Below, in pieces: positions 22,040 through 24,132 of a DNA stretch of 24,132 nucleotides. The translations under genes were made by a program, and so were the position numbers. The notes under the pieces are model-generated. The model was not told where the DNA came from, searched no databases, and saw nothing but the letters and a program-made list of their open reading frames with translations. Where the stretch lies: NCBI GenBank assembly GCA_021647145.1, contig JAKIVF010000047.1, forward strand, positions 1 through 24,132. The letters are read 5' to 3'. This DNA is from Methylococcaceae bacterium (GTDB taxonomy: Bacteria > Pseudomonadota > Gammaproteobacteria > Methylococcales > Methylomonadaceae). Position 1 is the stretch's first letter. Every line of letters starts with the position of its first letter.

Positions 22040-22846
22040 TTAATAATAACTCTGATGATCGGGTGGGTTCTCACTTTTATTTAATACAGTACCTAAAAGA
22101 TTAGTTCCAGATAACATATGAAGTGATTTTTTAACTTCTAGCTCATTATTTCCGCCTTCTTCTACGACTAATAATGCAGAATCATAATAATTCATACTAG
22201 CTAAAACATCATCAGCAGCAAGAACTGGAGGCATATCAAAAATTATGATTCGAGACTCATAACGATTACTTATTTCAGTAATAAGCTTCTTCATTTTAAG
22301 ACCAGAAATCAATTCTGACGATCCAACTGCTTCACCACGACCAGGAAGAACAACTAAGCGCTCTATTCCCTCAGGATTAATTAAAACATCAGTCAGGGGG
22401 ATATCCGATAGAAGATAATCTCTTAACCCTGCTTTAATTTGAAGATCAAAATACCAATGTACTTTCGGGTATTTAAGATCCATATCAACCAATAAGATAG
22501 TTTGATTTACTTCCATTGCCATTGCTATTGCAAGATTAACGGCTACCATTGTCTTGCCAGCCCCTTGAGTTGCTCCAGTAACAGCTATACTTTTCCAATT
22601 ATTTTCACGAAGCTGTTTCAATATCTTTGTTCGTAACATTTTAAAAACTGATGCTTCTGGGGAATATTTCTGTTGCGCAACAACTCTACGTTGAATCAAT
22701 TCTTTTTGATTTAACTTTAAGGTTTGAGTCTCTGTGTACGTGATCTTTTCTACTTGGTGCAACTCATCATTAATAGGATTTGTTTTTTTAAACCCAACCC
22801 CGGTATTAAGCTGGGCTTTTTCCATTGCTTTTTCAATTCGATCCAT
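22040..22846 (-). CDS. BY-type tyrosine autokinase of the EPS locus (CpsD/EpsG-like)
   Basis: A 268-residue cytoplasmic kinase that controls EPS chain length together with its membrane partner. The start is ATG at 22846 with GGAG 5 nt upstream; the longer TTG start at 22864 has none. The protein begins MDRIEKAMEKAQ, typical of kinases in PEP-CTERM/XrtA EPS loci. Walker A GATQGAGKT is at 91-99, Walker A' ILLVDMD near 118-124, Walker B IIIFDMPP later. The C-terminus ends in SYY, a minimal tyrosine cluster for autophosphorylation. It is cytoplasmic-only; the activating domain should be in the chain-length protein encoded 217 nt upstream. An AT-rich hairpin (21963-21981) lies downstream, before the ATPase gene. 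Confidence 0.9.
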   Translation of the reverse strand: MDRIEKAMEKAQLNTGVGFKKTNPINDELHQVEKITYTETQTLKLNQKELIQRRVVAQQKYSPEASVFKMLRTKILKQLRENNWKSIAVTGATQGAGKTMVAVNLAIAMAMEVNQTILLVDMDLKYPKVHWYFDLQIKAGLRDYLLSDIPLTDVLINPEGIERLVVLPGRGEAVGSSELISGLKMKKLITEISNRYESRIIIFDMPPVLAADDVLASMNYYDSALLVVEEGGNNELEVKKSLHMLSGTNLLGTVLNKSENPPDHQSYY

Positions 22847-22851
22847 AACAT

Positions 22852-22855
22852 CTCC
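22852..22855 (-). promoter_or_regulatory. Ribosome site fixing the kinase start
   Basis: GGAG on the minus strand is 5 nt before the ATG at 22846 and lies inside the frame of the longer TTG reading, so the ATG is the likely start. Confidence 0.7.
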
Positions 22856-23063
22856 AATTAACAATCATTTCATTCTGAACTTTACTATTAAGAATACACC
22901 AGGAAAAATACACTTCGACTCATATATGAACAACTAATCTATTAATATTGATTATAAAAATATTATTACTTCAATATAGCTTATTTTAATAAAAACAAAA
23001 GAGTCTTTATCTTATTGTTCTTTTTTTAATACGTAAAATAATAAAAGTCATCAGCCTCCATCT

Positions 23064-24132
23064 TTAAAACAACATCATCATCTCAATTTTATGTAATATT
23101 TTATACCACAATAAATCTAAACTCATATATAGAAAATGAATCGCCAAGACCATACTTAAAATTATTCCACCAACTATAAAAGAAAAATTAATTATATTTT
23201 TCCGCGTTTTAGCTAAGTCCTCATCAGTTATAATATAAGGTATTACTACTAAAGGTTCAAACCCTGTAATCTTTGTCAAAGATTTTTGCCCTCTAATACT
23301 TCCATCCATGCTTTCTACTAGATAACCTGTACCTAATCCTGCAAAAATTGAAAACAGTAAACCCATAAAAATTATTTTGAATCGATTAGGCTTTTCTGGT
23401 TTTGTTGGGACACGTGGTGGTTCTAATATTGAAAACTTTTCCGCCTTTTGTTCCTCCTCAAGAGTTAATGCTAATTTAGCATCCATAAGCTTACCTTTTA
23501 GTTCATCATATTTTTTTTTATTTCCGTCTAAATCTCTCAGTAAATCATTATATCCGCGTTCTACTTGATGCGTTTGAGATACGTTCACCTCAAGTTTTTG
23601 TAAAGCTTCATTTAAATGAAGCCTTCTCTGATTTAGATTTTTTAGCTCTATACCAGCAACACTAAGCTCGCTTTTTAACTGCAAAAAAATTGGATTACCA
23701 TTGCTTCTGTTTAAGTTATTTGCACCGTTGTTGTTATTTTCATCATAATTCTCAATTTTTCGACCTAATGCTTTCACATCTGGATGTGATTTTGAGTATT
23801 TGTTTAGTAATCTTGAATATTTAGCCTTTAATGCTGGTAAAGAAAGAACTGTATCCTGTTGGTTTTGTTCAGAAGGGGCGTTAGTCATTGCCATTTGTGA
23901 ACGAATATTAGATTGTCTTTCTTTTAACATATTTTCCTGTAATCTTATTTGTTGCAATTCAGCTTCAATTCGTGAAATTGATGACATACTTACTGGAAGC
24001 AATTCAGGAAGGCTTTGACTATAATTATCTTTATATTCAGCAATCTTATTTTCAATTATTTGTATTTTTTTTCTATATTTTTTTGACTCTGCACTCAAAA
24101 ATTTAGTTGTTTCCTTTGCCCGTTCAGTTCTT
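23064..24132 (-). CDS. EPS chain-length determinant (Wzz/GumC-like), 5' end outside window
   Basis: The frame is open to the right window edge, so the N-terminus is missing; 355 residues are visible. The TTG at 24098 is not a credible start because coding continues upstream (RTERAKETTKF). The protein has long coiled coils (IIENKIAEYK, ISRIEAELQQIRLQENMLKERQ, LNQRRLHLNEALQKLEVNV), the PEKPNRFKIIFMGLLFSIFAG segment that enters the second membrane helix of Wzz proteins, a cytoplasmic stretch ESMDGSIRGQKSLTKITGFEPLVVIPYI, and a further membrane helix (FSFIVGGIILSMVLAIHFLY). This matches the chain-length proteins of exosortase-linked EPS loci. It should form the inner-membrane ring or cage that sets polymer length and pairs with the kinase encoded next. 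A 217-nt gap separates the two genes. Confidence 0.9.
   Translation of the reverse strand, partial: RTERAKETTKFLSAESKKYRKKIQIIENKIAEYKDNYSQSLPELLPVSMSSISRIEAELQQIRLQENMLKERQSNIRSQMAMTNAPSEQNQQDTVLSLPALKAKYSRLLNKYSKSHPDVKALGRKIENYDENNNNGANNLNRSNGNPIFLQLKSELSVAGIELKNLNQRRLHLNEALQKLEVNVSQTHQVERGYNDLLRDLDGNKKKYDELKGKLMDAKLALTLEEEQKAEKFSILEPPRVPTKPEKPNRFKIIFMGLLFSIFAGLGTGYLVESMDGSIRGQKSLTKITGFEPLVVIPYIITDEDLAKTRKNIINFSFIVGGIILSMVLAIHFLYMSLDLLWYKILHKIEMMMLF

Noticed and set aside
24096..24098. TTG as start codon of the chain-length determinant
   Set aside because: The frame stays open to the window edge with family-like coding sequence upstream, so the real start is outside the window.

Overview
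The window looks like a chromosomal segment of an AT-rich Gram-negative bacterium, most likely a gammaproteobacterium. I infer this from the outer-membrane TonB-dependent receptor, the FNR-type regulator with a matching FNR box, the SelD/SelU pair, a PEP-CTERM-type sorting signal and an exopolysaccharide (EPS) locus of the kind found beside exosortases. Genus cannot be decided from the sequence. No rRNA, tRNA, CRISPR array or intact insertion sequence was recognised.

Layout, left to right. (1) 1-793, minus: the N-terminal part of a secreted protein built from 168-residue tandem repeats, cut by the window edge. (2) 794-2342: about 1.5 kb, very AT-rich and essentially without genes. It holds two GC-richer patches that may be relics, and a good terminator for the next gene. 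(3) 2343-5384, minus: a large membrane-anchored polysaccharide deacetylase. (4) 5582-9276: an FNR-like regulator (minus), a divergent OprC/NosA-like copper TonB receptor (plus) with a perfect FNR palindrome in front of it, and a group II truncated haemoglobin (plus). (5) 9293-11023, plus: an NADH-dependent CoA-disulfide/persulfide reductase with a C-terminal rhodanese domain, 16 nt behind the globin. (6) 11218-12126, minus: a COG1092-like SAM methyltransferase. (7) 12754-13392, minus: a PEP-CTERM-like exported protein. (8) 13524-16840, minus: selU-selD, overlapping by 4 nt, with SelD fused to an NADH-dehydrogenase-like flavoprotein. (9) 17264-17753, minus: two small hypothetical genes. (10) 18028-24132, minus: an EPS operon read right to left: chain-length determinant (5' end outside the window), BY-type tyrosine autokinase, ExeA-like ATPase, AlgI-like MBOAT acyltransferase and its SGNH-fold partner.

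Two themes emerge. The first is surface polysaccharide: synthesis and length control (chain-length protein, kinase, ATPase), O-acylation (MBOAT plus SGNH), deacetylation (the 1013-residue enzyme), and possibly an exosortase-sorted protein and a repeat protein at the surface. The second is low-oxygen, copper and sulfur/NO physiology: an FNR-type sensor, a receptor carrying the copper-binding CxxxM and HxM motifs, a globin and a persulfide reductase. The selenium genes fit tRNA 2-selenouridine formation; selA and selB are not in the window.

The most interesting local signals are the perfect FNR palindrome between regulator and copper receptor, the globin-persulfide reductase pair, the unusual architecture of the deacetylase and its repeat-protein neighbour, and a C8 homopolymer inside the 3' end of the SGNH gene.
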